This document shows, piece after piece, positions 26,210-32,918 of a stretch of 64,000 bases of DNA. Location: contig CAKSTB010000016.1 in assembly GCA_934490165.1 (NCBI GenBank), forward strand, positions 3,311-67,310, in the 5' to 3' direction. The translations under genes and the position numbers were made by a program. Origin of the DNA: an uncultured Ruminiclostridium sp. (lineage in GTDB: Bacteria; Bacillota; Clostridia; Oscillospirales; Ruminococcaceae). The first letter of the stretch is position 1, and each line of letters starts with the position of its first letter. The notes beneath the pieces are model-generated. The model saw only the letters and a program-made list of their open reading frames with translations. It did no database searches and had not been told where the DNA came from.

Positions 26210-26309
26210 ATGATATAACTTATCCGCGAAAAAGTCAAATATTTTGCTGTCGGCACAGACATTTGCCGCCGCCTATATACTTGACTTATCGCGAATAATG
26301 TAATATAAT
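26210..26309. promoter_or_regulatory. Divergent Crp/Fnr and transketolase promoters with a repeated motif
   Basis: Minus strand: TTGACT (26233-26238), 17-base spacer, TATCAT (26210-26215). Plus strand: TTGACT (26281-26286), 17-base spacer, TATAAT (26304-26309). ACTTATCCGCGAAAAA (26218-26233) and ACTTATCGCGAATAA (26284-26298) are direct repeats, one inside each spacer; the second is nearly palindromic (TTATCGCGAATAA). Candidate sites for the adjacent regulator. Confidence 0.65.
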
Positions 26310-26369
26310 ATTTAAGAACGACTAAACGAAAAAGGCGAAGCACGGCTTTGCCCGGAAAGGACCATTAAA

Positions 26370-27212
26370 ATGGATGCAACTTTAAAAAAGCAGCTTGAGA
26401 TAACTGCCACCAAGGTCAGAATGGGTGTTATCGAGGGCGTTTACAATGCTAAGTCGGGACATCCCGGCGGATCGCTTTCGGTAGCTGATGTACTCACATA
26501 TCTCTACTTTGCAAAGATGAATGTAGATCCGAAAAATCCTCAGATGCCCGAGCGTGACAGACTTGTACTGTCAAAGGGACACACAGCGCCCGCTCTGTAC
26601 TCTGTACTTGCTAACCGCGGATTTTTCCCTGTGGAAGATTTAAAGACACTCCGTCACATAGGCTCAAAGCTTCAGGGTCACCCTGTTATGAACAAGGTTC
26701 CCGGTGTTGATATGAGCACAGGTTCACTCGGTCAGGGCATTTCAGCCGCTTGCGGTATGGCTCTTTCGGGCAAGCTGTCAAATGAATTCTACAAGGTATA
26801 CGCTGTACTCGGCGACGGCGAAATTGAAGAAGGTCAGGTATGGGAGGCTGCTATGTTTGCGGCTCACTATCAGCTTGATAACCTTGTAGCTGTAGTTGAT
26901 AACAACGGTTTACAGATCGACGGCAGAATAAGCGATGTTATGTCACCCTATCCTATTGACGAGAAGTTCAGGGCTTTCGGCTGGCACGTTATAACAATAG
27001 ACGCACATGATTTCGACGCGATCGAAAAGGCTTTCCAGGAGGCAGAAAAGATATCCGGTCAGCCTACAGTGATCATACAGAAGAGCGTAAAGGGCAAGGG
27101 CGTTTCCTTTATGGAGGATCAGGTATCATGGCACGGCACAGCTCCTAACGAAGAGCAGTACAACCAGGCTATGACAGAACTCAAGGCTCATCTTGCCGAG
27201 CTTGAAAAGTAA
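26370..27212 (+). CDS. Transketolase, N-terminal (TPP-binding) subunit
   Basis: 280 residues. Thiamine-diphosphate-binding half of transketolase, with KSGHPGGSLSVADVLTYLYF, SKGHTAPALYS and the GDG motif LGDGEIEEGQVWEAAMFA. In many Clostridia and archaea transketolase is split into two polypeptides; this is the first, and the second follows 21 bases on. Together they exchange two-carbon units between pentose and hexose phosphates, joining the non-oxidative pentose phosphate pathway to glycolysis, which suits a degrader of xylose-rich glycans. The split is normal for the group and not a frameshift. Confidence 0.95.
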   Translation: MDATLKKQLEITATKVRMGVIEGVYNAKSGHPGGSLSVADVLTYLYFAKMNVDPKNPQMPERDRLVLSKGHTAPALYSVLANRGFFPVEDLKTLRHIGSKLQGHPVMNKVPGVDMSTGSLGQGISAACGMALSGKLSNEFYKVYAVLGDGEIEEGQVWEAAMFAAHYQLDNLVAVVDNNGLQIDGRISDVMSPYPIDEKFRAFGWHVITIDAHDFDAIEKAFQEAEKISGQPTVIIQKSVKGKGVSFMEDQVSWHGTAPNEEQYNQAMTELKAHLAELEK

Positions 27213-27233
27213 TCGGAAAGGAAACGTAATAAA

Positions 27234-28169
27234 ATGGAGAAAAAAGCAACCCGTGAAAGCTACGGCGAAGCTCTTGTAATGCTCGCTGAAAAGAGAAATG
27301 ATCTCGTAGTTCTGGACGCAGACCTTGCAGCTGCGACCAAGACAGGTATATTCAAAAAGGCATATCCCGACCGCTTCTTTGACTGCGGTATCGCAGAAGC
27401 AAATATGATGGGCGTTGCCGCAGGTATCGCTACTACAGGCAAGCTCGTATTCGCAAGCACATTTGCTATGTTTGCGGCAGGCAGAGCTTATGAAATACTC
27501 AGAAACAGCATAGGCTATCCTCATCTGAACGTTAAGATCGGCGCTACACACGCAGGTATTTCCGTTGGTGAAGACGGTGCTACACACCAGTGCAATGAGG
27601 ATATCGCACTTATGCGTACTATCCCCGGTATGACAGTTATCAACCCCGCTGATGATGTTGAAGCAAAGGCGGCTGTACTCGCTATGGCAGACTATGTAGG
27701 GCCTACCTACATGAGATTCGGCAGACTTGCCGCTCCTATCTTCAACGATAAGGAAACATACAAGTTTGAGCTTGGCAAGGGCGTACAGCTCCGTGACGGC
27801 GATGATATAACGATCGTTGCAACAGGTCTTATGGTAGCTCAGGCGCTTGAAGCGGCTGACGCTCTTAAGGGTCAGGGTATCAATGCGCGCGTTATCAACA
27901 TTCACACGATAAAGCCCATAGACAAGGATATAATAATCAAGGCGGCTAAGGAAACAGGAAAGATAGTTACTGTTGAAGAGCACAGCATAATCGGCGGTTT
28001 AGGAAGTGCTGTTTGCGATGTTCTTTGCGAGAACTATCCCGTTCCCGTTACAAAGATCGGTGTTATGGATACATTCGGTCATTCGGGTCCTGCGGCAGCA
28101 TTGCTTGAAGAGTTCGGCTTATGTGCGGACAATATCGCTAATACCGTTAAGAAGGTTTTAGGTAAATAA
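27234..28169 (+). CDS. Transketolase, C-terminal (pyrimidine-binding) subunit
   Basis: 311 residues. Carries the TPP pyrimidine-binding domain with the catalytic-site Glu region FDCGIAEANMMGVAAGIA and the GATHAGISVGEDGATHQ loop, then a transketolase C-terminal domain (~190-305). Same operon as the N-terminal subunit, with its own RBS (GGAAAGG). A strong terminator follows. Confidence 0.95.
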   Translation: MEKKATRESYGEALVMLAEKRNDLVVLDADLAAATKTGIFKKAYPDRFFDCGIAEANMMGVAAGIATTGKLVFASTFAMFAAGRAYEILRNSIGYPHLNVKIGATHAGISVGEDGATHQCNEDIALMRTIPGMTVINPADDVEAKAAVLAMADYVGPTYMRFGRLAAPIFNDKETYKFELGKGVQLRDGDDITIVATGLMVAQALEAADALKGQGINARVINIHTIKPIDKDIIIKAAKETGKIVTVEEHSIIGGLGSAVCDVLCENYPVPVTKIGVMDTFGHSGPAAALLEEFGLCADNIANTVKKVLGK

Positions 28170-28175
28170 TTTCTG

Positions 28176-28202
28176 AGCCACCGCTTTTGCGGTGGCTTTT
28201 TT
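28176..28202 (+). terminator. Terminator of the transketolase operon
   Basis: AGCCACCGC, loop TTTT, GCGGTGGCT, then TTTTTT. Confidence 0.92.
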
Positions 28203-28266
28203 ACAGGTATATGAAATTCGGCGTTGAATAGAAAAATTTTGTCTAGCAAAAAATTAAACCGTCTCA

Positions 28267-28295
28267 TTGCAAGGGGCTGTTAAAAGGTTTATACT
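28267..28295 (+). promoter_or_regulatory. Promoter of the alkyltransferase-like gene
   Basis: TTGCAA (28267-28272), 17-base spacer, TATACT (28290-28295), 20 bases before the start. Confidence 0.6.
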
Positions 28296-28314
28296 TAAAA
28301 CAGGAGGCGATAAA

Positions 28315-28794
28315 ATGGCAAACGAAGATAAAAAAGATTTTAATGCGATGTTACATGATAATAAGGATATGCCGAAATTTCAAATCATCACCGACATTAA
28401 AAGTATCGAAAAATACGGCGGAAGTAAAATGTACTTTGCTCCGCCGATCGACTATGACAAAGTAATGAGAAAAATTCCGTACGGTAAAGTAATTACTGTT
28501 GAGAGAATACGAAAATACTTTGCAGAGCAAAGCGGTGCCGACTTTACGGAGCCTATTACTGCGGGAATTTTTGTTTCTATTGCGGCTTGGGCAAGTTATC
28601 AGCGTTTGGAAGACGAAACGCCTTATTGGAGAACATTAAAGGCAAACGGTGAGCTGAACGCAAAATATCCCGGTGGTATTGAAGCACAGAAAGAAAAGCT
28701 TGAAGCAGAGGGACACATCATTATACAAAAGGGTCGCAAAAATATAAGGTATTATGTAAAGGATTATGAGCATTCTCTTTTTGAGTTGGAGTAA
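28315..28794 (+). CDS. MGMT-family alkyltransferase-like protein lacking the catalytic cysteine
   Basis: 159 residues from ATG 28315 (RBS AGGAGG). The C-terminal half has the O6-methylguanine-DNA methyltransferase DNA-binding fold: IPYGKVITVERIRKYFA (helix-turn-helix) and, in place of the PCHRV active-site loop, PYWRTLKANGEL, then YPGGIEAQKEKLEAEG. No Cys occupies the acceptor position, so it cannot be a suicide methyltransferase; it is like the alkyltransferase-like (ATL) proteins that bind alkylated bases and flag them for excision repair, though those have Trp in a PWHR motif. Codon use looks more AT-rich than its neighbours, and it sits beside a gene remnant, suggesting acquisition or a reshuffled locus. 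Confidence 0.75.
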   Translation: MANEDKKDFNAMLHDNKDMPKFQIITDIKSIEKYGGSKMYFAPPIDYDKVMRKIPYGKVITVERIRKYFAEQSGADFTEPITAGIFVSIAAWASYQRLEDETPYWRTLKANGELNAKYPGGIEAQKEKLEAEGHIIIQKGRKNIRYYVKDYEHSLFELE

Positions 28795-28797
28795 TGA

Positions 28798-28923
28798 ACA
28801 TCGGTTGTTATTTGCGATGTTGACGATGTTACATACGGCGGGCTAAAAAAAATAGGCTTTACAAGAACAAAAACGCTGGGTTACGGCGGAGATTGCTGTG
28901 ATTTTCACTTTTTCAGGAAGTGA
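28798..28923 (+). pseudogene. Remnant of an ATC-hydrolase-like gene (3' end)
   Basis: An open stretch of about 41 codons without a start codon ends at TGA 28921. Its C-terminal translation includes FTRTKTLGYGGDCCDFHFFR, resembling the C-terminus of L-2-amino-thiazoline-4-carboxylic acid hydrolase family proteins (RTxTLAxGGxxCDFR). Only the tail survives, directly behind the alkyltransferase-like gene. Family match is from memory of the motif and unconfirmed. Confidence 0.45.
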
Positions 28924-28967
28924 TTTAGGGCGGGTTTGGCTTGATGTAGTAAGATTTCAAATATAAG

Positions 28968-30041
28968 GTGCAGGTGAGAAACACGGAGAACAAGGCGGAA
29001 AATTCGTTGATGAGCTTAATAACCGAAAATGTCGGAGAGGGGTATATTGATTTTTCGGTCAATATAAATCCGCTCGGCGTTCCCGATGCGGTGAGACGAC
29101 GATTTGCGGAAATTGCGGAAATTTCGGGAGCTTATCCCGACCCCGATTGCAAGTATCTCTGTTCACTGCTTGCAGAAAAATATCATATAAACGATGGACA
29201 GATATTGTGCGGAAACGGCGCGGACGACCTTTTGTACCGCCTTGTTTTCGCCGTAAAGCCGAAACGTGCGGTTGTCATAGAGCCGACTTATGAGGAATAC
29301 GACCGTGTGCTTGATTTGGTCGACTGTGAGGTATGCCATTACACGCTTGAAGCGGAGAATAGCTTTATACTGAGTGAAGATGTGCTGTCGGCGCTTGATG
29401 AAAACTGTGACATTGCGTTCCTTTGCAACCCGAACAATCCGACAGGTCAGCTTGCGGATATCGGGGTTATGCACAGAATTATAGAACACTGTCGGAATAA
29501 GCATATTTTGCTTGTTGTTGATGAATGCTTTATGGAGTTTGTGCCCGACTGGGAGAAATATTCCGTCAAGGAAATTGCCGCGCAGAGCGATAATGTTATA
29601 GTAATCGACGCTTTTACAAAAACTTACTCGCTTGCGGGGTTCAGGCTCGGCTTCTGCGTTTCGGGCAATGCAAAACTGCTTTACGGTATGCGGTTATACG
29701 GTGCGGATTTTGCGGTATCTGTGCCTGCACAGCTTGCGGGAATATCCGCACTTGTGGATAAGGAGTATATGCGGAGGACGCACGAGGTTATTTCAGCTGA
29801 ACGTGAGTGGCTGTCTGATAAGCTTAAAAGTCTGCCGATTGAAGTATATCCGTCAAAGGCTAACTTTTTGCTTTTCAAAAGCAAAGAGAATATACGTCAG
29901 AAGTTATACGAAAACGGCATAAAGGTCAGGGATTGTTCGCGTTTTTACGGGCTCGGCGAGGAATATTGCCGTGTGGCGGTACGAACCCGCGAGGACAACG
30001 AAAAACTTATAAAGACGCTTGAAAAGATGCTTTTAATATAG
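28968..30041 (+). CDS. CobD/HisC-like PLP-dependent aminotransferase
   Basis: 357 residues from GTG 28968, or 343 from ATG 29010, which starts just before the conserved region; the RBS does not decide between them. Class I/II aminotransferase fold with FSVNINPLGVPD (the N-terminal phrase of threonine-phosphate decarboxylase CobD and related HisC proteins), CNPNNPTGQ, and Lys218 in TKTYSLAGFRLG as the PLP Schiff-base residue. CobD makes aminopropanol phosphate for cobalamin; HisC makes histidinol phosphate. No other cobalamin or histidine gene is nearby. The next genes encode a U32-like protein and a histidine phosphatase, so the substrate remains open. Confidence 0.78.
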   Translation: MQVRNTENKAENSLMSLITENVGEGYIDFSVNINPLGVPDAVRRRFAEIAEISGAYPDPDCKYLCSLLAEKYHINDGQILCGNGADDLLYRLVFAVKPKRAVVIEPTYEEYDRVLDLVDCEVCHYTLEAENSFILSEDVLSALDENCDIAFLCNPNNPTGQLADIGVMHRIIEHCRNKHILLVVDECFMEFVPDWEKYSVKEIAAQSDNVIVIDAFTKTYSLAGFRLGFCVSGNAKLLYGMRLYGADFAVSVPAQLAGISALVDKEYMRRTHEVISAEREWLSDKLKSLPIEVYPSKANFLLFKSKENIRQKLYENGIKVRDCSRFYGLGEEYCRVAVRTREDNEKLIKTLEKMLLI

Positions 30042-30064
30042 AGATTTATAAAAGGGGTGGGAAA

Positions 30065-30991
30065 ATGACGCAGAAAGCTTACGAAAAATGTGACGGTGCT
30101 GTGGCGTACTATCACCTCCCCGGACTGTTTGAATTTTACGAGCTGTACAGCCTGTTTCTGCCCTTATTCTATAACCACAGGGAGTATTTTTACGACCGGT
30201 GCGAGATAGGCTCGATATACGGCGCGCCTGCAGACTGCCTCTGGGGCGGCGGACGTGTGGGGTTCGGTGATGATGAGCCGGAAAAGGTGCTTCGGCTTAC
30301 ACAGAAGTACGGCATTTCCGCAAGGCTCACATTCAGCAATTCACTTATCAAAAAAGAGCACCTTTCGGACAGAAAATGCAACAGGCTTTGCGAGATGTTC
30401 GGTAAAAGCGGAGAGGTTCAGAACGGCGTTATAATCTGTTCGGACTTGTTGCTTGAATATCTGAAAAGTAGCTATCCCGAGTTGTATTTTGTATCGTCTA
30501 CAACAAAAGTCCTGACGGACTTCGGACAGCTTGAAAACGAGCTTGACTGTGAGGATTTCCGCTTTGTTGTGCCCGATTTCAGGTTAAACAAGGCGCTTGA
30601 TAAGCTCGGCACGCTTGCGGATAAGCAGAAAAGCAAGGTTGAATTTCTGTGCAACGAATGCTGTTATTTCGGCTGTACCGACAGGAAAAGCTGTTATGAA
30701 AATGTCAGCCGCAAAAGTCTATGTGAGGATTGCGAGGATTTTATATGCCGTTCTCCCGGCGGCAACGAGGGGTACAAGTTTTCGAAGGCTATGGAAAACC
30801 CTGCGTTCATCGGAACTGATGATATCAAGAATATCTATCTTCCGATGGGGTTCAATCAGTTCAAGATAGAGGGCAGGGGGCTTGGCAGTGCGGTAGTGCT
30901 TGAATTTCTGCTGTACTATATGACAAAGCCGGAATACCGGCTGAAAGTAAGAGAAGAAATATATCTTGACAGTATGTTGGATCTTTTCTGA
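30065..30991 (+). CDS. Peptidase U32-like cysteine-rich protein
   Basis: 308 residues. The C-terminal part has KIEGR (267-271), a signature of the U32 family (a TIM-barrel group including UbiU/UbiV, RlhA and TrhP), and the centre has a cysteine cluster (C196, C199, C200, C204, C210, C220, C223, C228, beginning LCNECCYFGC) resembling the CNxxC...C iron-sulfur region of U32 proteins. The N-terminal half (FEFYELY, GAPADCLWGGGR) is compatible with the barrel. U32 members hydroxylate RNA or ubiquinone precursors, or process peptides; most bind a 4Fe-4S cluster. RBS AAAGGGGTGG. It lies 23 bases after the CobD-like gene and 24 before the phosphatase, so is probably co-transcribed. Exact function unknown. 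Confidence 0.6.
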   Translation: MTQKAYEKCDGAVAYYHLPGLFEFYELYSLFLPLFYNHREYFYDRCEIGSIYGAPADCLWGGGRVGFGDDEPEKVLRLTQKYGISARLTFSNSLIKKEHLSDRKCNRLCEMFGKSGEVQNGVIICSDLLLEYLKSSYPELYFVSSTTKVLTDFGQLENELDCEDFRFVVPDFRLNKALDKLGTLADKQKSKVEFLCNECCYFGCTDRKSCYENVSRKSLCEDCEDFICRSPGGNEGYKFSKAMENPAFIGTDDIKNIYLPMGFNQFKIEGRGLGSAVVLEFLLYYMTKPEYRLKVREEIYLDSMLDLF

Positions 30992-31015
30992 TAAAGCGTT
31001 ATAAGGAGGATTTTG

Positions 31016-31567
31016 ATGCTATACATAATGCGACACGGTAAAACCGAGTGGAACAAAAAGCACAAGCTACAGGGCAGGACCGATATCCCGCTGTGCGAAG
31101 AGGGAATAGAAATGGCGGAAAAGGCGCGGGAGGAATATAAGGACGTGCATATTGACGTGTGCTACTGTTCGCCGCTTATCCGTGCAAGAAAGACTGCCGA
31201 GATCGTACTCGGCGGCAGGGATATCCCGATAATACCCGACGACAGGCTGAAGGAAATGTGCTTCGGGGAATATGAGGGTATCGAGAACAGCTTCAGTATT
31301 CCCGACTGTCCGATAAACTTACTGTTTTTCCACCCTGAACAGTATACAAGCTCAATAGGCGGAGCGGAAACATTTGAGGAGCTGTTCGGCAGAACGGGCG
31401 AATTTCTTGACGAGGTAATCTATCCGCAGATAAAAGAGGGCAAGGATATTCTGATAGTCGGACACGGTGCGATGAACGCAAGCATAGTGTGCAGGGTAAA
31501 GAATCTGCCGTTGTCTGAGTTCTGGAACGCAGGGCTTGAGCAATGCAAGATGATGAGGCTTTTGTAA
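31016..31567 (+). CDS. Histidine phosphatase family protein
   Basis: 183 residues from ATG 31016, 6 bases after AAGGAGGA. N-terminal YIMRHGKTEWN carries the phosphorylated histidine, CYCSPLIRARKTAEI supplies the second Arg, and GHGAMN the second His. The family includes phosphoglycerate mutases, alpha-ribazole phosphatases (CobC) and general sugar phosphatases. The CobD-like neighbour makes a CobC role conceivable but not supported by other cobalamin genes. Third gene of the run starting at 28968. Confidence 0.88.
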   Translation: MLYIMRHGKTEWNKKHKLQGRTDIPLCEEGIEMAEKAREEYKDVHIDVCYCSPLIRARKTAEIVLGGRDIPIIPDDRLKEMCFGEYEGIENSFSIPDCPINLLFFHPEQYTSSIGGAETFEELFGRTGEFLDEVIYPQIKEGKDILIVGHGAMNASIVCRVKNLPLSEFWNAGLEQCKMMRLL

Positions 31568-31577
31568 GGAGAGATAT

Positions 31578-31784
31578 ATGAGCAAGTACAATTCTTTGTG
31601 GGAATATATCGGGAAGTGCGGCGAGCGTGAAATAACGCTGACTTACGATGATATAGAGAAAATCTGCGGTGTGCCGATAGATCATTCCTTTCTGACGTAT
31701 AAGAAAGAACTAGACAGCTACGGGTATGCCGTAAAGAAAATATCTATGAAGGATAAGACGGTGAGGTTTGTCAAAAATGAGTGA
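31578..31784 (+). CDS. Small hypothetical protein (68 residues)
   Basis: 68 residues beginning MSKYNSLWEYI, with LTYDDIEKICG and SFLTYKKELDSYGYAVKKI, ending VRFVKNE. The YxSLWEYI...IEKICG...Y...V.F pattern resembles the small DUF7662-type proteins; that match is from memory and unconfirmed. RBS GGAGAG. Its last codons overlap the start of the Nudix gene (ATG at 31777 within AATGAGTGA), so the two are translationally coupled. Confidence 0.65.
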   Translation: MSKYNSLWEYIGKCGEREITLTYDDIEKICGVPIDHSFLTYKKELDSYGYAVKKISMKDKTVRFVKNE

Positions 31785-32406
31785 AAATATGAGCGATAAG
31801 TGGGTCGATTATGCTGTGCGTATTCAGAGCATTGCGCAGGCAGGACTTGCGTACTGCGAGGATAAGTACGGCAGGGAGCGCTATGAGGAACTGAGAAAAA
31901 TCTCCGCAGAGATGATCTCGGCAAAGACCGATATTCCGCTCGAAAAGGTATACGACCTGTTCTGCAACGAGAGCGGATACCAGACACCGAAACTCGATAC
32001 CAGAGGGGCTGTCTTTATTGACGGGAAGATACTGCTTGTGCGTGAAAACAACGGAACATGGTCGCTGCCGGGCGGATGGTGCGATGTAGATCTGTCGGTT
32101 GCAGAGAATACCGAAAAAGAGGTGCTGGAGGAAACGGGGCTTTCGGTACACTGCAAAAAGCTGATAGCTGTGCAGGATTGGAGGCGGCATAACAGGCTGA
32201 ATTGCCCTTACGGAATTATGAAATTCTTCGTGCTGTGCGAATATGACAGCGGAGAGTTCAAAGAGAATATAGAAACTACGGAAACGAGGCTGTTTGACAG
32301 GAACGCTCTGCCGGATAATCTTGCGGATGAGAAAACAACGGCGGAGCAGATAAAACTGTGCTTTGAGTATTATGACGATCCGCATAAGGAAACGTGTCTG
32401 GAATAA
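31777..32406 (+). CDS. Nudix hydrolase with N-terminal extension
   Basis: 209 residues from ATG 31777, coupled to the preceding gene. Residues ~1-65 match the helical N-terminal domain (NUDIX_N) of ADP-ribose/nucleotide-sugar hydrolases; the Nudix domain follows with GGWCDVDLSVAENTEKEVLE and ETGL. The Nudix box deviates from GX5EX7REUXEEXGU: the first Glu is replaced by Leu and Arg by Lys, while the metal-binding EVLEE core remains. It may still hydrolyse ADP-ribose-type substrates, or have altered specificity. Confidence 0.85.
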   Translation: MSENMSDKWVDYAVRIQSIAQAGLAYCEDKYGRERYEELRKISAEMISAKTDIPLEKVYDLFCNESGYQTPKLDTRGAVFIDGKILLVRENNGTWSLPGGWCDVDLSVAENTEKEVLEETGLSVHCKKLIAVQDWRRHNRLNCPYGIMKFFVLCEYDSGEFKENIETTETRLFDRNALPDNLADEKTTAEQIKLCFEYYDDPHKETCLE

Positions 32407-32481
32407 TGTAAAGGCGGGTTAACCGCCTGCGGCTTTCCTTCATAAACTGGCAATAAGCGAGGAAATGAAGGAGGCGTTTAT

Positions 32482-32709
32482 GTGAGAAGTCTGGCACAGC
32501 TTGAAAGAGATGAAAAATGCAGGGTAGAACGGCTGTTACTTGCAGGAGATATGAAAAGAAGGCTTATGGATCTCGGCTTTACAAACGGAACAACAGTCAC
32601 CTGCGTGTTGTGCGGTAGCGGAATAAAGGCATATCTTGTAAGAGGTGCGGTAATCGCACTCAGAAACGAGGACGCAGATAAAGTACCGGTAAGTGAAATA
32701 AAAAATTAA
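32482..32709 (+). CDS. FeoA-domain protein (orphan)
   Basis: 75 residues from GTG 32482 (an overlapping ATG at 32480 is followed at once by TGA), RBS AAGGAGG. SH3-like FeoA fold: ERDEKCRVERLLLAGDMKRRLMDLGF and VRGAVIALRNEDADKV. FeoA normally partners the ferrous-iron transporter FeoB, but no feoB is adjacent; stand-alone FeoA proteins are common in Clostridia. A GGCGG/CCGCC hairpin (32413-32427) separates it from the Nudix gene. Confidence 0.85.
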   Translation: MRSLAQLERDEKCRVERLLLAGDMKRRLMDLGFTNGTTVTCVLCGSGIKAYLVRGAVIALRNEDADKVPVSEIKN

Positions 32710-32727
32710 AAAAATTTCGTAAACTTG

Positions 32728-32756
32728 TAGACAAACGGCAGAAAATATAGTATAAT
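32728..32756 (+). promoter_or_regulatory. Promoter of the pyrimidine operon
   Basis: TAGACA (32728-32733), 17-base spacer, TATAAT (32751-32756), about 160 bases upstream of pyrC. Confidence 0.7.
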
Positions 32757-32792
32757 AAAATGACTATGGAAATAGGCGAGGGTGTGCGATAC

Positions 32793-32899
32793 AGATATTA
32801 GCATATCTTTCGTAAAATGGGATCTTTTATCTGCTAAGGGCGGATATGAATTAAAGCCGTGTTTTTCATCGTCAAGGAAGAAAGACACGGCTTTTGTGC
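32793..32899 (+). promoter_or_regulatory. Attenuator-like leader of the pyr operon
   Basis: Three hairpins: AGATAT-TAGC-ATATCT (32793-32808), TATCTGC-TAAGG-GCGGATA (32828-32846), and a terminator-like stem AAAGCCGTGT (32853-32862) with ACACGGCTTT (32885-32894). CATATC (32802-32807) can instead pair with GATATG (32843-32848), giving mutually exclusive folds. No PyrR-type UCC-GAGG binding loop is seen. Two tiny frames are present (ATG 32760, 13 codons; ATG 32817, six codons). This suggests transcription attenuation by an unrecognised mechanism. Confidence 0.55.
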
Positions 32900-32918
32900 A
32901 GAATTGCGAGGTGCTATA

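Noticed and set aside
27126..27983. 285-codon minus-strand frame opposite transketolase
   Set aside because: Lies fully opposite well-conserved coding sequence; no RBS or recognisable domain.
26370..28169. Apparent frameshift splitting transketolase into two genes
   Set aside because: Two-subunit transketolase is normal in Clostridia; each half has its own RBS and natural ends.
28968..31567. Cobalamin biosynthesis cluster (cobD, cobC)
   Set aside because: Only two generic family members are present and the gene between them is U32-like; no other cob or cbi gene is seen.
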